Origin: an uncultured Campylobacter sp.
GTDB taxonomy: Bacteria > Campylobacterota > Campylobacteria > Campylobacterales > Campylobacteraceae
DNA: 8,397 bases
Direction of reading: 5' to 3'
Assembly: GCF_938040115.1 (NCBI RefSeq)
Contig: NZ_CALHXD010000093.1
Coordinates: forward strand, 1 to 8,397
Positions 1-6,716 of this stretch are shown piece by piece. The notes below the pieces were generated by a model. That model was not told the origin of the DNA, ran no database searches, and was given only the letters and a program-made list of their open reading frames with translations. The position numbers and the translations under genes were made by a program. The stretch's first letter is position 1. Each line of letters begins with the position of its first letter.

Positions 1-201
1 TCTAGTTAAGCCTTCACTCATATCCATGGCGATCGTTCTTACGCGGTTATCGCCAAGGTGTGCGGCAACCTCTAGCACAAGTCTATTTTGCTTGCCCTCA
101 ACCTCGAAATTTACTTCGACGGCTTCGTTGATCTTGGGTAAATAATCCGTGAAATCGACGTCGACTACCGGACCCATTACCTGAGAAATGATACCTTTCA
201 T
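1..201 (-). CDS. atpD: ATP synthase F1 subunit beta, N-terminal part (cut by window edge)
   Basis: This is the catalytic beta subunit of the F1 head of ATP synthase; only the first 67 codons are in the window and the frame stays open to base 1. The translation begins MKGIISQVMGPVVDVDF and includes VEVNFEVEG, EVAAHLGDNRVRTIAMD and SEGLTR, which match the N-terminal beta-barrel of bacterial AtpD. The nucleotide-binding domain would lie beyond the window. The ATG at 199-201 is preceded by AAGGAG (207-212) at 5 nt spacing. It follows the atpG stop by 13 nt, so it is very probably translated from the same atp message. The family call is secure; nothing can be said about the missing remainder. Confidence 0.96.
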   Translation of the reverse strand, partial: MKGIISQVMGPVVDVDFTDYLPKINEAVEVNFEVEGKQNRLVLEVAAHLGDNRVRTIAMDMSEGLTR

Positions 202-214
202 CCATACTCCTTAA

Positions 215-1099
215 TTATTTCATTGATTCGACGCCACTGATGATCTCTATAAGCTCAGTGGTGATAGACTCTTGGCGAGCCTTGTTATACGATAGTTTTA
301 GCTGTGCGACGCGCTCTTTGGCGTTATTAGTCGCATTATCCATCGCCTGCATTCTGGCGCTATGTTCGGCTGCAAGACTATCTACTAAAGCGTAATACAT
401 GCTATATTCGAAATACTTCGTAAGTAGTTCGTTTAAAATTTTACCGTCGTCGCTCGGCTCAAATTCCATCAAAGAATTCGTCTCGACTTCGACGAGTTTC
501 GGCGGCTCGACCGGCACGATATCGTTTATACGAATTTGTTGAGAGATCATGTTATTGTAGCCGTTATGTACCAAAATAACCTTATCCGTCGTACCGCTTA
601 TGAAGTCGTCTATTGCGTCTTTTATGATATTTTGAGCTTTCTCATAAGTAGGAGACGAGCTTACGCCGACGTATTTTTCAAGCAAATTTATACCCTGGAA
701 GCTAAAAAACTCTATACCTTTTTTACCTACCGCGCGGAGTCTTATCTTTACTTTTTTCGCCTTAAATTCGTTAATCATATTTCTAACGGTTTTAATAGTC
801 TGAATATTAAAACCGCCGCAAAGCCCCTTGTCTGCGGTGACGAATATAATATCAACCTTCTCGATATTCTCCTTAACGTCGAAAAATTTACTCTCGGCAT
901 TTACAGAGCGATATTGGTTGATTTTATAGGCTATTTCAGATAAAACTTCATTGATCTTGAGCGCATAAACCCTAGAGTGACGAGCGGCTTCTTCAGCCTT
1001 GCGAAGTTTGGCTGTAGATACCAGCTTCATCGCACGCGTCGTCTTTTGGGTGTTTTGGACGCTCTTAATCTTTCGCTTTATATCTTTTAAATTTGACAT
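215..1099 (-). CDS. atpG: ATP synthase F1 subunit gamma
   Basis: This is the central rotor shaft of F1, which couples Fo rotation to conformational change in the alpha/beta hexamer. The product is 294 residues, normal for the family. The N-terminal helix (KDIKRKIKSVQNTQKTTRAM, about residues 5-24) and the VTADKGLCGGFN segment (about 87-98) are typical. The C-terminal helix (LAAEHSARMQAMDNATNNA) is also typical. The family signature near the end reads ITTELIEIISGVES (about 279-292), with GV where the usual signature has GA. The ATG is preceded by TAAGG (1107-1111), whose TAA is the atpA stop codon, so translation is probably coupled to atpA. The downstream neighbour is atpD. Confidence 0.97.
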   Translation of the reverse strand: MSNLKDIKRKIKSVQNTQKTTRAMKLVSTAKLRKAEEAARHSRVYALKINEVLSEIAYKINQYRSVNAESKFFDVKENIEKVDIIFVTADKGLCGGFNIQTIKTVRNMINEFKAKKVKIRLRAVGKKGIEFFSFQGINLLEKYVGVSSSPTYEKAQNIIKDAIDDFISGTTDKVILVHNGYNNMISQQIRINDIVPVEPPKLVEVETNSLMEFEPSDDGKILNELLTKYFEYSMYYALVDSLAAEHSARMQAMDNATNNAKERVAQLKLSYNKARQESITTELIEIISGVESMK

Positions 1100-1108
1100 A
1101 TTCTAGCC

Positions 1109-2626
1109 TTAGTTAGCGGCAAACGTCGCTTTAAAGTCTTTTAGCGCCTTGTGCAAAAGCTCCTCGATTTCTTTGTCAAGTGCTTTTTTGGTTCGAATTT
1201 GCTCGAAAATTTCAGGATACTTCGCCTCAATGTAAGGATAAAGCTCAGCTTCAAATTTTGTAACGGCTACGGTCGGAATATCGTCTAGATAGCCTTTTGT
1301 ACCAGCAAAGATGATAACGACTTGTTTCTCAACGGCGAGCGGGCTGTAAGGAGGCTGTTTTAGCACCTCAACCATCCTTTGACCGCGCTCAAGCTGTTTT
1401 CTCGAGCTCTCGTCAAGGTCGCTCGCAAACTGTGCAAACGCCTGAAGTTCGCGGTATTGTGCTAGATCAAGTCTTAACGTTCCCGAAACTTGCTTGGTTG
1501 CCTTTATCTGAGCTGCGCCGCCGACGCGAGAAACCGAAAGGCCGACGTTGATCGCAGGGCGGATACCTGAGTTAAATAGATCGGACTCAAGGAAAATTTG
1601 ACCGTCGGTGATAGAAATAACGTTTGTCGGAATATACGCCGAAACGTCGCCAGCTTGCGTCTCGATAATAGGAAGAGCCGTTAGAGAACCTGCGCCTAGC
1701 TTATCATTTAGCTTAGATGCGCGCTCTAACAAGCGAGAGTGTAGATAGAAAACGTCGCCAGGATAAGCTTCGCGGCCCGGCGGTCTGCGAAGAATCAAGC
1801 TCATTTCGCGGTATGCGACGGCGTGTTTTGAAAGATCGTCATAGATGATTAGGGCGTGGCGAGAGTTGTCTCTGAAATATTCACCCATAGTTACGCCCGC
1901 ATATGGAGCTAGGTATTGAAGCGCGGCAGCGTCGGAAGCGCCTGCATTTACGACGATGGTATACTCCATAGCACCGTACTCTTCGAGTTTTTTAACAACT
2001 TGCGCGACTGTTGATTGTTTTTGTCCGATCGCGACATAGATACAAATAACGTCTTGACCTTTTTGGTTGATGATGGTATCTATCGCGACGGTAGTTTTGC
2101 CTGTTTGGCGGTCGCCGATGATGAGCTCGCGTTGTCCGCGGCCGATCGGCACTAGCGCGTCGATAGCTTTGATACCAGTTTGAAGCGGCTCGTGAACGCT
2201 CTTTCTAGCCATGATGCCTTTTGCTTTTTCCTCGACGAATCTAGTCTCGCTAGCTTCGATCGGGCCTTTAGCATCTATCGGCTCACCGAGTGAATTTACG
2301 ACGCGGCCTATCAAAGCATCGCCGACAGGAACGCGTAAAAGCTTAGCTAGGCGTTTTACGCTCGAACCCTCCTTAATACCGTCCGTTTTACCCAAAATAA
2401 CGATACCGACACTGCTTTCCTCAAGGTTTAGAGCCATACCTTTTTCGCCGTTCTCAAACTCGACCATCTCGCCAGCCATAACGTTTTTTAGGCCGTAAAC
2501 GTTAGCAACGCCGTCGGCTACGGATATAACTTTGCCCGTCTCGTTCACATCAACGTTAAGGCTGAAATTTTCAATCCTTTCCTTGATGATGGCGCTGATT
2601 TCATCTGCTTTTATTTTTGCACTCAC
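1109..2626 (-). CDS. atpA: ATP synthase F1 subunit alpha
   Basis: This is the non-catalytic nucleotide-binding subunit of the F1 hexamer, 505 residues and full length. The Walker A loop is GDRQTGKT (171-178). The Walker B-like strand is HALIIYDDLSK (257-267). The alpha/beta family signature is PAINVGLSVS (357-366), followed by R367, the position of the arginine finger that reaches into the beta catalytic site. The C-terminal helical domain is complete. The start codon is GTG (2624-2626), not ATG; TAAAGGAG (2634-2641) sits 7 nt upstream and the N-terminus SAKIKADEISAIIKERIENF fits the family. The Shine-Dalgarno sequence overlaps the atpH stop codon. AAATTT words are scarce in this gene compared with the rest of the window. 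Confidence 0.98.
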   Translation of the reverse strand: MSAKIKADEISAIIKERIENFSLNVDVNETGKVISVADGVANVYGLKNVMAGEMVEFENGEKGMALNLEESSVGIVILGKTDGIKEGSSVKRLAKLLRVPVGDALIGRVVNSLGEPIDAKGPIEASETRFVEEKAKGIMARKSVHEPLQTGIKAIDALVPIGRGQRELIIGDRQTGKTTVAIDTIINQKGQDVICIYVAIGQKQSTVAQVVKKLEEYGAMEYTIVVNAGASDAAALQYLAPYAGVTMGEYFRDNSRHALIIYDDLSKHAVAYREMSLILRRPPGREAYPGDVFYLHSRLLERASKLNDKLGAGSLTALPIIETQAGDVSAYIPTNVISITDGQIFLESDLFNSGIRPAINVGLSVSRVGGAAQIKATKQVSGTLRLDLAQYRELQAFAQFASDLDESSRKQLERGQRMVEVLKQPPYSPLAVEKQVVIIFAGTKGYLDDIPTVAVTKFEAELYPYIEAKYPEIFEQIRTKKALDKEIEELLHKALKDFKATFAAN

Positions 2627-2633
2627 GCTTTTT

Positions 2634-2641
2634 CTCCTTTA
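2634..2641 (-). promoter_or_regulatory. Ribosome-binding site for atpA, overlapping the atpH stop
   Basis: The minus strand reads TAAAGGAG, then 7 nt, then GTG. The TAA of this element is the atpH stop codon. It supports the GTG at 2624-2626 as the atpA start and suggests that ribosomes finishing atpH re-initiate on atpA. Confidence 0.8.
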
Positions 2642-3169
2642 TATTGCTTTTAATATGTATTCGCTCATTTGGGCTTTTAGCCTATCTACCGAAAAGCTAG
2701 CCTCCACGCCCAAATCGTCTAGTTCAATCTTGATACCGTTGTAGTCGCTTTTTACCGGCTCTAAAATGATTTTTGCGTTAAATCTCTTAGAAAAGCTGCT
2801 TTCAAGCTCTGAAATTTGAGCCTGACTGATCTGCGAGCCGCCGTAAATTTTGCCGTAAAAAACATTATCCATTTTTGATTTTTGCGCTAAAAGCTCTGAA
2901 ACGATATTAGGCAAAATATCAAGTCTTTTATTTTCGCCCAGTAGTTTTATGAAATTTACAAATTTCTGATCCGCCTCACCGACTAAAGATAGGACAAAAT
3001 CCGCCTTTTGGCTATTTTTTAAATTCGGCGAAACGATGATATTTTGAAATTTTTCATTTGCAAATGCGTTTGCGATCTCTTGTAGCTTGGCGGTAAAGCT
3101 ATTAAACTCATCTTTGCTAAGGTCGCTAACTAGGGCTTTTACGTATTTTTTTGCGATAAGTTCTTTCAT
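2639..3169 (-). CDS. atpH: ATP synthase F1 subunit delta (OSCP homologue)
   Basis: This subunit links the top of the F1 alpha3beta3 head to the peripheral stalk formed by b and b'. The product is 176 residues, the usual length. The N-terminal domain begins MKELIAKKYVKALVSDLSKDE. The central segment FQNIIVSPNLKNSQKADFV and the C-terminal segment (KIELDDLGVEASFSVDRLKAQM) resemble epsilonproteobacterial AtpH. Delta diverges quickly, so the call rests on sequence resemblance plus its position between atpF and atpA. The ATG (3167-3169) shares one base with the atpF stop in a TAATG overlap, and an AGAGGG-like Shine-Dalgarno lies within the end of atpF. Translational coupling to atpF is therefore likely. 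Confidence 0.94.
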   Translation of the reverse strand: MKELIAKKYVKALVSDLSKDEFNSFTAKLQEIANAFANEKFQNIIVSPNLKNSQKADFVLSLVGEADQKFVNFIKLLGENKRLDILPNIVSELLAQKSKMDNVFYGKIYGGSQISQAQISELESSFSKRFNAKIILEPVKSDYNGIKIELDDLGVEASFSVDRLKAQMSEYILKAI

Positions 3170-3666
3170 TAGCCGACCCTCTTAAGCATGATATTGATAA
3201 GCTCGCTTTGATCCATTTTCACACTGTCGCTTGAAAAAATTTCATTTAAAATTTCGCCCACGACGGACTTAACCATGCGTCTTTTTTCAAATTCTTTTTG
3301 GTCTTGGAAGCTTTTTTCTAAATTTGCGACCTCTTGTCTGGTTTCTTCTTTGATACGCTCAGAGATCAAAACAGCCTCTTTTCTAGCCGTTTCTACTAGG
3401 CTAGCCGCATTTGCTTTAGCCTCTTCTACGCGCCTTAGAGCGTCGTCTTTTTTGGCTTTTGAGTCCTTTAGCTTTTGCTCGATATTATCAAGTCTCGCCG
3501 CGATACCGGCGATTCTTCCTTTGTAGGCATTTTTGATAGGGTTCGCTATAAAATAATACAAAATCGCGGCAAAAACGATAAAGTTTATCGTCCTAGGCAC
3601 GATGTCGTATCCGCCGTCCGCCATTAAAACAAAAGGACATAATAAAAGTAAAATTTTGCTTTTCAT
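3169..3666 (-). CDS. atpF: ATP synthase Fo subunit b, with apparent N-terminal signal peptide
   Basis: This is one of the two b-type chains of the peripheral stalk that holds F1 stationary against the rotor. The product is 165 residues. A short basic N-terminus is followed by a hydrophobic stretch (residues about 4-15) ending in LMA/DGG, which looks like a signal-peptide cleavage site. A second hydrophobic segment (about 27-41) is the expected single membrane anchor. The motif YYFIANPIKNAYKGR follows, then a long charged, alanine-rich coiled coil (about 55-135) rich in K/E. An AAGGAT Shine-Dalgarno precedes the ATG, and the stop of atpF' lies 1 nt upstream of the ATG (TAATATG). The b rather than b' label follows the gene order known in Campylobacter. 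Confidence 0.93.
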   Translation of the reverse strand: MKSKILLLLCPFVLMADGGYDIVPRTINFIVFAAILYYFIANPIKNAYKGRIAGIAARLDNIEQKLKDSKAKKDDALRRVEEAKANAASLVETARKEAVLISERIKEETRQEVANLEKSFQDQKEFEKRRMVKSVVGEILNEIFSSDSVKMDQSELINIMLKRVG

Positions 3667-3667
3667 A

Positions 3668-4090
3668 TTAAATCCTTGCGAGTTTTGCTTTTAAAGCAGC
3701 TTGAAGTTCAGGCAATTTTTGCTGCAAATCAGCTCTAAAATCGCTCTTTTGAGAGTTTAAATTTTGGATAAAAGCATCGTAATCAGCCTCCAAAACTCCG
3801 CGCTTTTCGCTGACTATCTTAGCGGCCGCGTCTTTTGCAGCATTGATAGCTTCCTGCTTGATCTTGCCGGCTTCGTTTCTTGCGGCAGCTATGAGCTGTT
3901 CTATCTGCGCTTCATACACGCCAAGATCGCTCGTATTTTTGCTAGCGCTCTCTTCGTCGTTTTTTATCGCATCGTTTCTAGCGTCTATAAATTTAAGTAG
4001 AGGCTTGTAAAGGATGGAATTTAAAACGGCGATAAGCCCTAGAAAAATAACTGCCGTTAGGACGACTAACGGCAAATTAATTTCCAACAT
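3668..4090 (-). CDS. atpF': ATP synthase Fo subunit b' (second b-type chain)
   Basis: This is the second, divergent b chain; it would pair with AtpF as a heterodimeric stalk, as in cyanobacteria and epsilonproteobacteria. From the chosen start it is 140 residues. It has one membrane segment (about 6-27), the typical junction YKPLLKFIDARND (28-40), then a long charged helix rich in A/K/E. I chose ATG at 4088-4090 because AAGGAG (4096-4101) lies 5 nt before it. The in-frame TTG one codon upstream (4091-4093) would leave only 2 nt. It is the first gene of the atp run. A promoter-like region lies directly upstream, and there is no atpI, atpB or atpE between it and parB. Confidence 0.93.
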   Translation of the reverse strand: MLEINLPLVVLTAVIFLGLIAVLNSILYKPLLKFIDARNDAIKNDEESASKNTSDLGVYEAQIEQLIAAARNEAGKIKQEAINAAKDAAAKIVSEKRGVLEADYDAFIQNLNSQKSDFRADLQQKLPELQAALKAKLARI

Positions 4091-4095
4091 CAAAT

Positions 4096-4101
4096 CTCCT
4101 T
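4096..4101 (-). promoter_or_regulatory. Ribosome-binding site deciding the atpF' start
   Basis: The minus strand reads AAGGAG, ATTTG, ATG. The 5 nt spacing favours the ATG at 4090 over the TTG at 4093, for which only 2 nt would separate the site and the start codon. Confidence 0.75.
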
Positions 4102-4120
4102 AAAGTTTAATATTTTCTTA

Positions 4121-4153
4121 AGCATAACAAAACCGTGCTTATTTTACAAAAAA
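4121..4153 (-). promoter_or_regulatory. Candidate promoter of the atp operon
   Basis: There are two overlapping readings on the minus strand. (A) The T-tract followed by GTAAAAT, giving a -10 of TAAAAT at 4141-4146. This is the pattern usual in Campylobacter sigma70 promoters, where T-runs replace a -35 box. (B) TTGTAA (4144-4149), a 17 nt spacer, then TATGCT (4121-4126) preceded by TGT like an extended -10. Either would start transcription about 25-45 nt before atpF'. The word ATTTTACAAAAAA (plus strand, 4141-4153) recurs exactly upstream of parA. The call is based on sequence pattern only. Confidence 0.45.
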
Positions 4154-4204
4154 AAAGGATAAAACAAGCTAAATTTAAATAAATATTTTTATTTTATCTT
4201 GTTT
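4148..4204 (-). terminator. AT-rich hairpin and T-run at the end of parB
   Basis: In plus-strand terms, AAACAAG (4162-4168) pairs with CTTGTTT (4198-4204) and AAATAAA (4177-4183) pairs with TTTATTT (4188-4194) around a 4-nt loop. The two stems are separated by an asymmetric internal loop. On the minus strand the hairpin is followed by TTTTATCC and then nine T (4148-4156). The outer arm lies inside the last codons of parB. The stem is AT-rich, so termination may be leaky. The T-run also forms part of the candidate atp promoter. Confidence 0.45.
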
Positions 4205-5043
4205 ATTAGCCTATCGATATCAGCTATGTCATCAAATTCGATAGTGATTTTTTTGCCTTTTATCTTAACCGGTACGTCAAATTTAGAAAAAACCTCTTTT
4301 AAATTTGTTAGTCTTTCAAGGTATCTCTCATCTAACTTAAGTGCGGCTTTAGGCAGCAACTTATTTTTTAGATTTTTTACCAAATTTTCCGTTTCGCGCA
4401 CGCTAAGGCGCTGCCCGATGATAGTATCGACCGCTGTTTTTTCATCGTTTGGCTCAAGACCTACGATGACTTTGGCGTGTCCTTGCGTTAGTTTGCCTTC
4501 TTTTATATACTCCTGCGTCACGGCGCTAAGGCTCAAAAGCCGCATCGTATTTGTTATCTGAACCCTGCTTTTGTGAATGATGTTTGCAAGCCCGTCCTGC
4601 GTAATTTTGTATTCGTCTATAAGTTCTTTGTACGAATTGGCAAGCTCGATCGGATTTAAGTCTTCTCTTTGGATATTTTCTATGAGTGCTAGTTCGCGAA
4701 GGCTTTGGCTTTCGATGTCGGCAACTATGGCTTTTATCTTGCTTTCGCCTAGTAGCTTAGTCGCGCGAAATCTCCTCTCGCCCGCAATCAGCATATATCC
4801 GCCATCTTTTTCTATGACGATGATCGGCTGGATGAGCCCGTGCCTTTTGATACTTTCGCTAAGCTCCCTTAGCGCAGTTTCGTCGAAATTTTTACGCGGC
4901 TGATACGGGTTTTCTACAATCAGGTCTAGATCAATATCCTTTACTATATCGCTGTTGCCCTCGTTTAGCTCAGCTTTGTACGCAAGCTCTACATCACCCA
5001 AAATCGCTTCTAGTCCGCGCCCTAGTCCGCCTTTTTTAGCCAT
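4189..5043 (-). CDS. parB: Chromosome-partitioning protein ParB (DNA-binding CTPase)
   Basis: ParB loads at parS sites as a CTP-dependent clamp and is moved by ParA to segregate replication origins. The product is 284 residues, normal for chromosomal ParB. The N-terminal GGLGRGLEAILGD (5-17) is the ParA-stimulating region. ENPYQPRKNFDE (44-55) and LSESIKRHGLIQPIIV (61-76) are the ParB box region. AGERRFRA (87-94) is the CTP-binding motif. LIENIQREDLNPIE (120-133) precedes the helix-turn-helix (about 146-171). LTQGHAK (185-191) is a further conserved motif. The ATG lies 3 nt after the parA stop, with AGGA in the end of parA as the likely Shine-Dalgarno, so the pair is co-translated. No parS palindrome was seen in the window. 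Confidence 0.97.
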   Translation of the reverse strand: MAKKGGLGRGLEAILGDVELAYKAELNEGNSDIVKDIDLDLIVENPYQPRKNFDETALRELSESIKRHGLIQPIIVIEKDGGYMLIAGERRFRATKLLGESKIKAIVADIESQSLRELALIENIQREDLNPIELANSYKELIDEYKITQDGLANIIHKSRVQITNTMRLLSLSAVTQEYIKEGKLTQGHAKVIVGLEPNDEKTAVDTIIGQRLSVRETENLVKNLKNKLLPKAALKLDERYLERLTNLKEVFSKFDVPVKIKGKKITIEFDDIADIDRLINKIK

Positions 5044-5046
5044 TCG

Positions 5047-5829
5047 TTATCCTAAAATACAGCATGCCAAATTTTGATACGCCACCGAGCCGGGTGATTT
5101 TATGTCGTATAAAATCACTGGCTTACCAAAGCTCGGGCTTTCGGCAAGCTTTACGTTTCGCGGCACTATTACGAATTCATCGCCCATATCCTTGTTTTTA
5201 AACAGTTTATTTTCAAAATGCTGCTTTAAATTTGCCACCGTTTCCTTGGCGAGGTTATTTTGCGAACTGTACATAGTCGGCAAAAATCCTTTGATATTTA
5301 GCTTCGGATTTATGGTTTTTTTGATGATTTTTACCGTATTTAAAATTTGCGCAAGCCCTTCCAATGCGTAAAATTCGCACTGTATCGGGATTATCACGCT
5401 ATCGCTAGCACTTAGTGCGTTTACGGTGATACTGCCTAGCGCCGGAGGACTATCGATGATAATGAAATCATACTGCCCCTCGACCTCTTCGATCTTACTT
5501 TTTAGTATCTTTTGATAGTCTTTGTTTTGTTCGCTTAGTTCTTGCTCTATACCCACGAGACCGATGTTTGAAGGCGCTAGAAAAAGTGTCGGTATCTCGG
5601 TTTTTAGCACGATTTGCGAGAGTTTTTTACGGCCAGTGAGTACGTGATATATATTATATTCGTAGTCGTTTCTACTAAAACCCATTCCAGTCGTCGCATT
5701 TGCTTGTGGATCGATGTCGATGAGTAGGACCTTTTTTTCGGCTACCGCCAGCGATGCAGCCAAATTTACCGCCGTAGTCGTCTTTCCGACGCCACCTTTC
5801 TGGTTTGCGATAGTTATAATTTCACACAT
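5047..5829 (-). CDS. parA: Chromosome-partitioning ATPase ParA (Soj family)
   Basis: This is a nucleoid-bound ATPase that works with ParB to move replicated origins apart. The product is 260 residues. The deviant Walker A is KGGVGKTT (11-18), including the signature lysine at position 11. The A' motif is IDIDPQANATTGMG (37-50). Walker B is FIIIDSPP (122-129). The conserved VPRNVKLAESPSFGKP lies at 222-237. There is no N-terminal DNA-binding extension, so this is the short chromosomal (Soj) type rather than the long plasmid type. The ATG at 5827-5829 has only a weak GGA Shine-Dalgarno. A promoter-like element lies about 40 nt upstream. parB follows at once, and the parAB-atp linkage is widespread in bacteria. 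Confidence 0.97.
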   Translation of the reverse strand: MCEIITIANQKGGVGKTTTAVNLAASLAVAEKKVLLIDIDPQANATTGMGFSRNDYEYNIYHVLTGRKKLSQIVLKTEIPTLFLAPSNIGLVGIEQELSEQNKDYQKILKSKIEEVEGQYDFIIIDSPPALGSITVNALSASDSVIIPIQCEFYALEGLAQILNTVKIIKKTINPKLNIKGFLPTMYSSQNNLAKETVANLKQHFENKLFKNKDMGDEFVIVPRNVKLAESPSFGKPVILYDIKSPGSVAYQNLACCILG

Positions 5830-5865
5830 GAGAATTTTCCAATTTTTTTGTTTTTTAATTGATTG

Positions 5866-5892
5866 ATTTTACAAAAAACTTACTTTGTCCAA
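5866..5892 (-). promoter_or_regulatory. Candidate promoter of parAB
   Basis: On the minus strand, TTGGAC (5887-5892) is followed 15 nt later by TAAAAT (5866-5871), which is preceded by a six-T run and G. The T-rich stretch before the -10 is the form known for Campylobacter sigma70 promoters. A start near 5859 would give a leader of about 30 nt. The 13-base word containing the -10 is identical to the one upstream of atpF'. The rest of the 160-nt gap (5830-5989) contains no other recognisable element. The call is based on pattern only. Confidence 0.45.
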
Positions 5893-5989
5893 GTTTAGTT
5901 TCGGCTTTAAAATTTCTGAAAGAATTTCGCGGCGCGTACCCACCGATATTTTGTAAAAATATTAAATTTTACGTCAAATTTAAGCAAAT

Positions 5990-6625
5990 TTATCTGAGTG
6001 AAAAAACCCTTCGACCATTTATATCCAAAGAGCCGTCAGATAGGAGTTTTGTGTCTTTGAGCGCCACTTCTTCGCCCTCAACGTGCGTAATAAATTCTCT
6101 CGATTTTTCAAATTCGCTCTCAAATTTTTTAAAAATTTCCGCCCAAGACGGAGCCGTTTGCAGCTGCTTACAAAACTCTCCGACCACGGCGCTAGGACTC
6201 ACGTCTATATCTAAAATTCCGGCGTTTTCGGGTGCGTTTTTTAGATTTATGCCCATGCCGCAAACGTAAATTTCACCGACTCTCGTCGTCAAGGTTCCGC
6301 CGATTTTTTTATCGCCGACGTAAAAGTCGTTCGGCCATTTTAGCCAGATTTTCGAGCCGCGAGCCGCGAGAACTTCGCGCATTATCACCGAAAAGTAAAT
6401 CGACGCCGACTCGCCTTTTAGATCGCCGGGCAGCGCCGTTTCGCTCATGCAAAATGAAAAAAATAGATTGCCCTCTAGCCCGCTCCACGTGTTGTTTCTG
6501 CTACCGATACCTTGCGTCTGCTCTTTTGCCACGAGCGCAAAAGGCGGCTGTATTTCGCCGTTTCGCAGCCCTTCGACCAAAACTTTTTGCGTAGAGGGGA
6601 CGCTATCTGCGAACTCTATTCTCAA
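5990..6625 (-). CDS. birA: Biotin--protein ligase, catalytic domain only
   Basis: The enzyme activates biotin as biotinyl-AMP and transfers it to a lysine of carrier proteins such as acetyl-CoA carboxylase BCCP. The product is 211 residues and holds only the catalytic part. Visible motifs are DSVPSTQ (7-13), the adenylate-binding loop GIGSRNNTW (39-47), GNLFFSF (52-58), KWPND (96-100) and KKIGGTL (106-112). There is no N-terminal helix-turn-helix, so it should not act as the biotin repressor that E. coli BirA is. The start is TTG (6623-6625), with AAGGA 7 nt upstream; an in-frame TAA six bases before it rules out a longer protein, and no early ATG fits. The gap to fmt is 91 nt. Confidence 0.92.
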   Translation of the reverse strand: MRIEFADSVPSTQKVLVEGLRNGEIQPPFALVAKEQTQGIGSRNNTWSGLEGNLFFSFCMSETALPGDLKGESASIYFSVIMREVLAARGSKIWLKWPNDFYVGDKKIGGTLTTRVGEIYVCGMGINLKNAPENAGILDIDVSPSAVVGEFCKQLQTAPSWAEIFKKFESEFEKSREFITHVEGEEVALKDTKLLSDGSLDINGRRVFSLR

Positions 6626-6632
6626 ATTTTAT

Positions 6633-6637
6633 TCCTT
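6633..6637 (-). promoter_or_regulatory. Ribosome-binding site supporting the TTG start of birA
   Basis: The minus strand reads AAAAGGA, seven AT-rich bases, then TTG. With an in-frame TAA close upstream and no ATG among the first codons, this site makes TTG the most probable start. Confidence 0.7.
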
Positions 6638-6716
6638 TTAAATTTGCTGGTTCGTTTTAGATTGCGAGCGCATTCGCGTCGTTAAATTTACAAGGCAAAC
6701 TTCGCTCGGCTCAAAT

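Noticed and set aside
536..943. Open frame on the plus strand opposite atpG
   Set aside because: It is fully antisense to a clear gamma-subunit gene, has no family resemblance or convincing Shine-Dalgarno, and is explained by the codon use of atpG.
4091..4093. TTG as the atpF' start, giving a protein one residue longer
   Set aside because: The Shine-Dalgarno would be only 2 nt away; the next codon is ATG at proper spacing.
5953..5972. Hairpin GTAAAA/TTTTAC just after the birA stop as a terminator
   Set aside because: It has six AT-rich pairs with an 8-nt loop and no T-run follows on the minus strand.
5859..6269. 136-codon open frame on the plus strand from the parA upstream gap into birA
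   Set aside because: Two thirds is antisense to conserved birA motifs; the rest covers the parA promoter region. The translation resembles no known protein and is low in structure.
6232..6641. Plus-strand open frames opposite birA, arginine- and serine-rich
   Set aside because: The composition (many R and S) is typical of antisense translation of a coding strand; birA is well supported on the minus strand.
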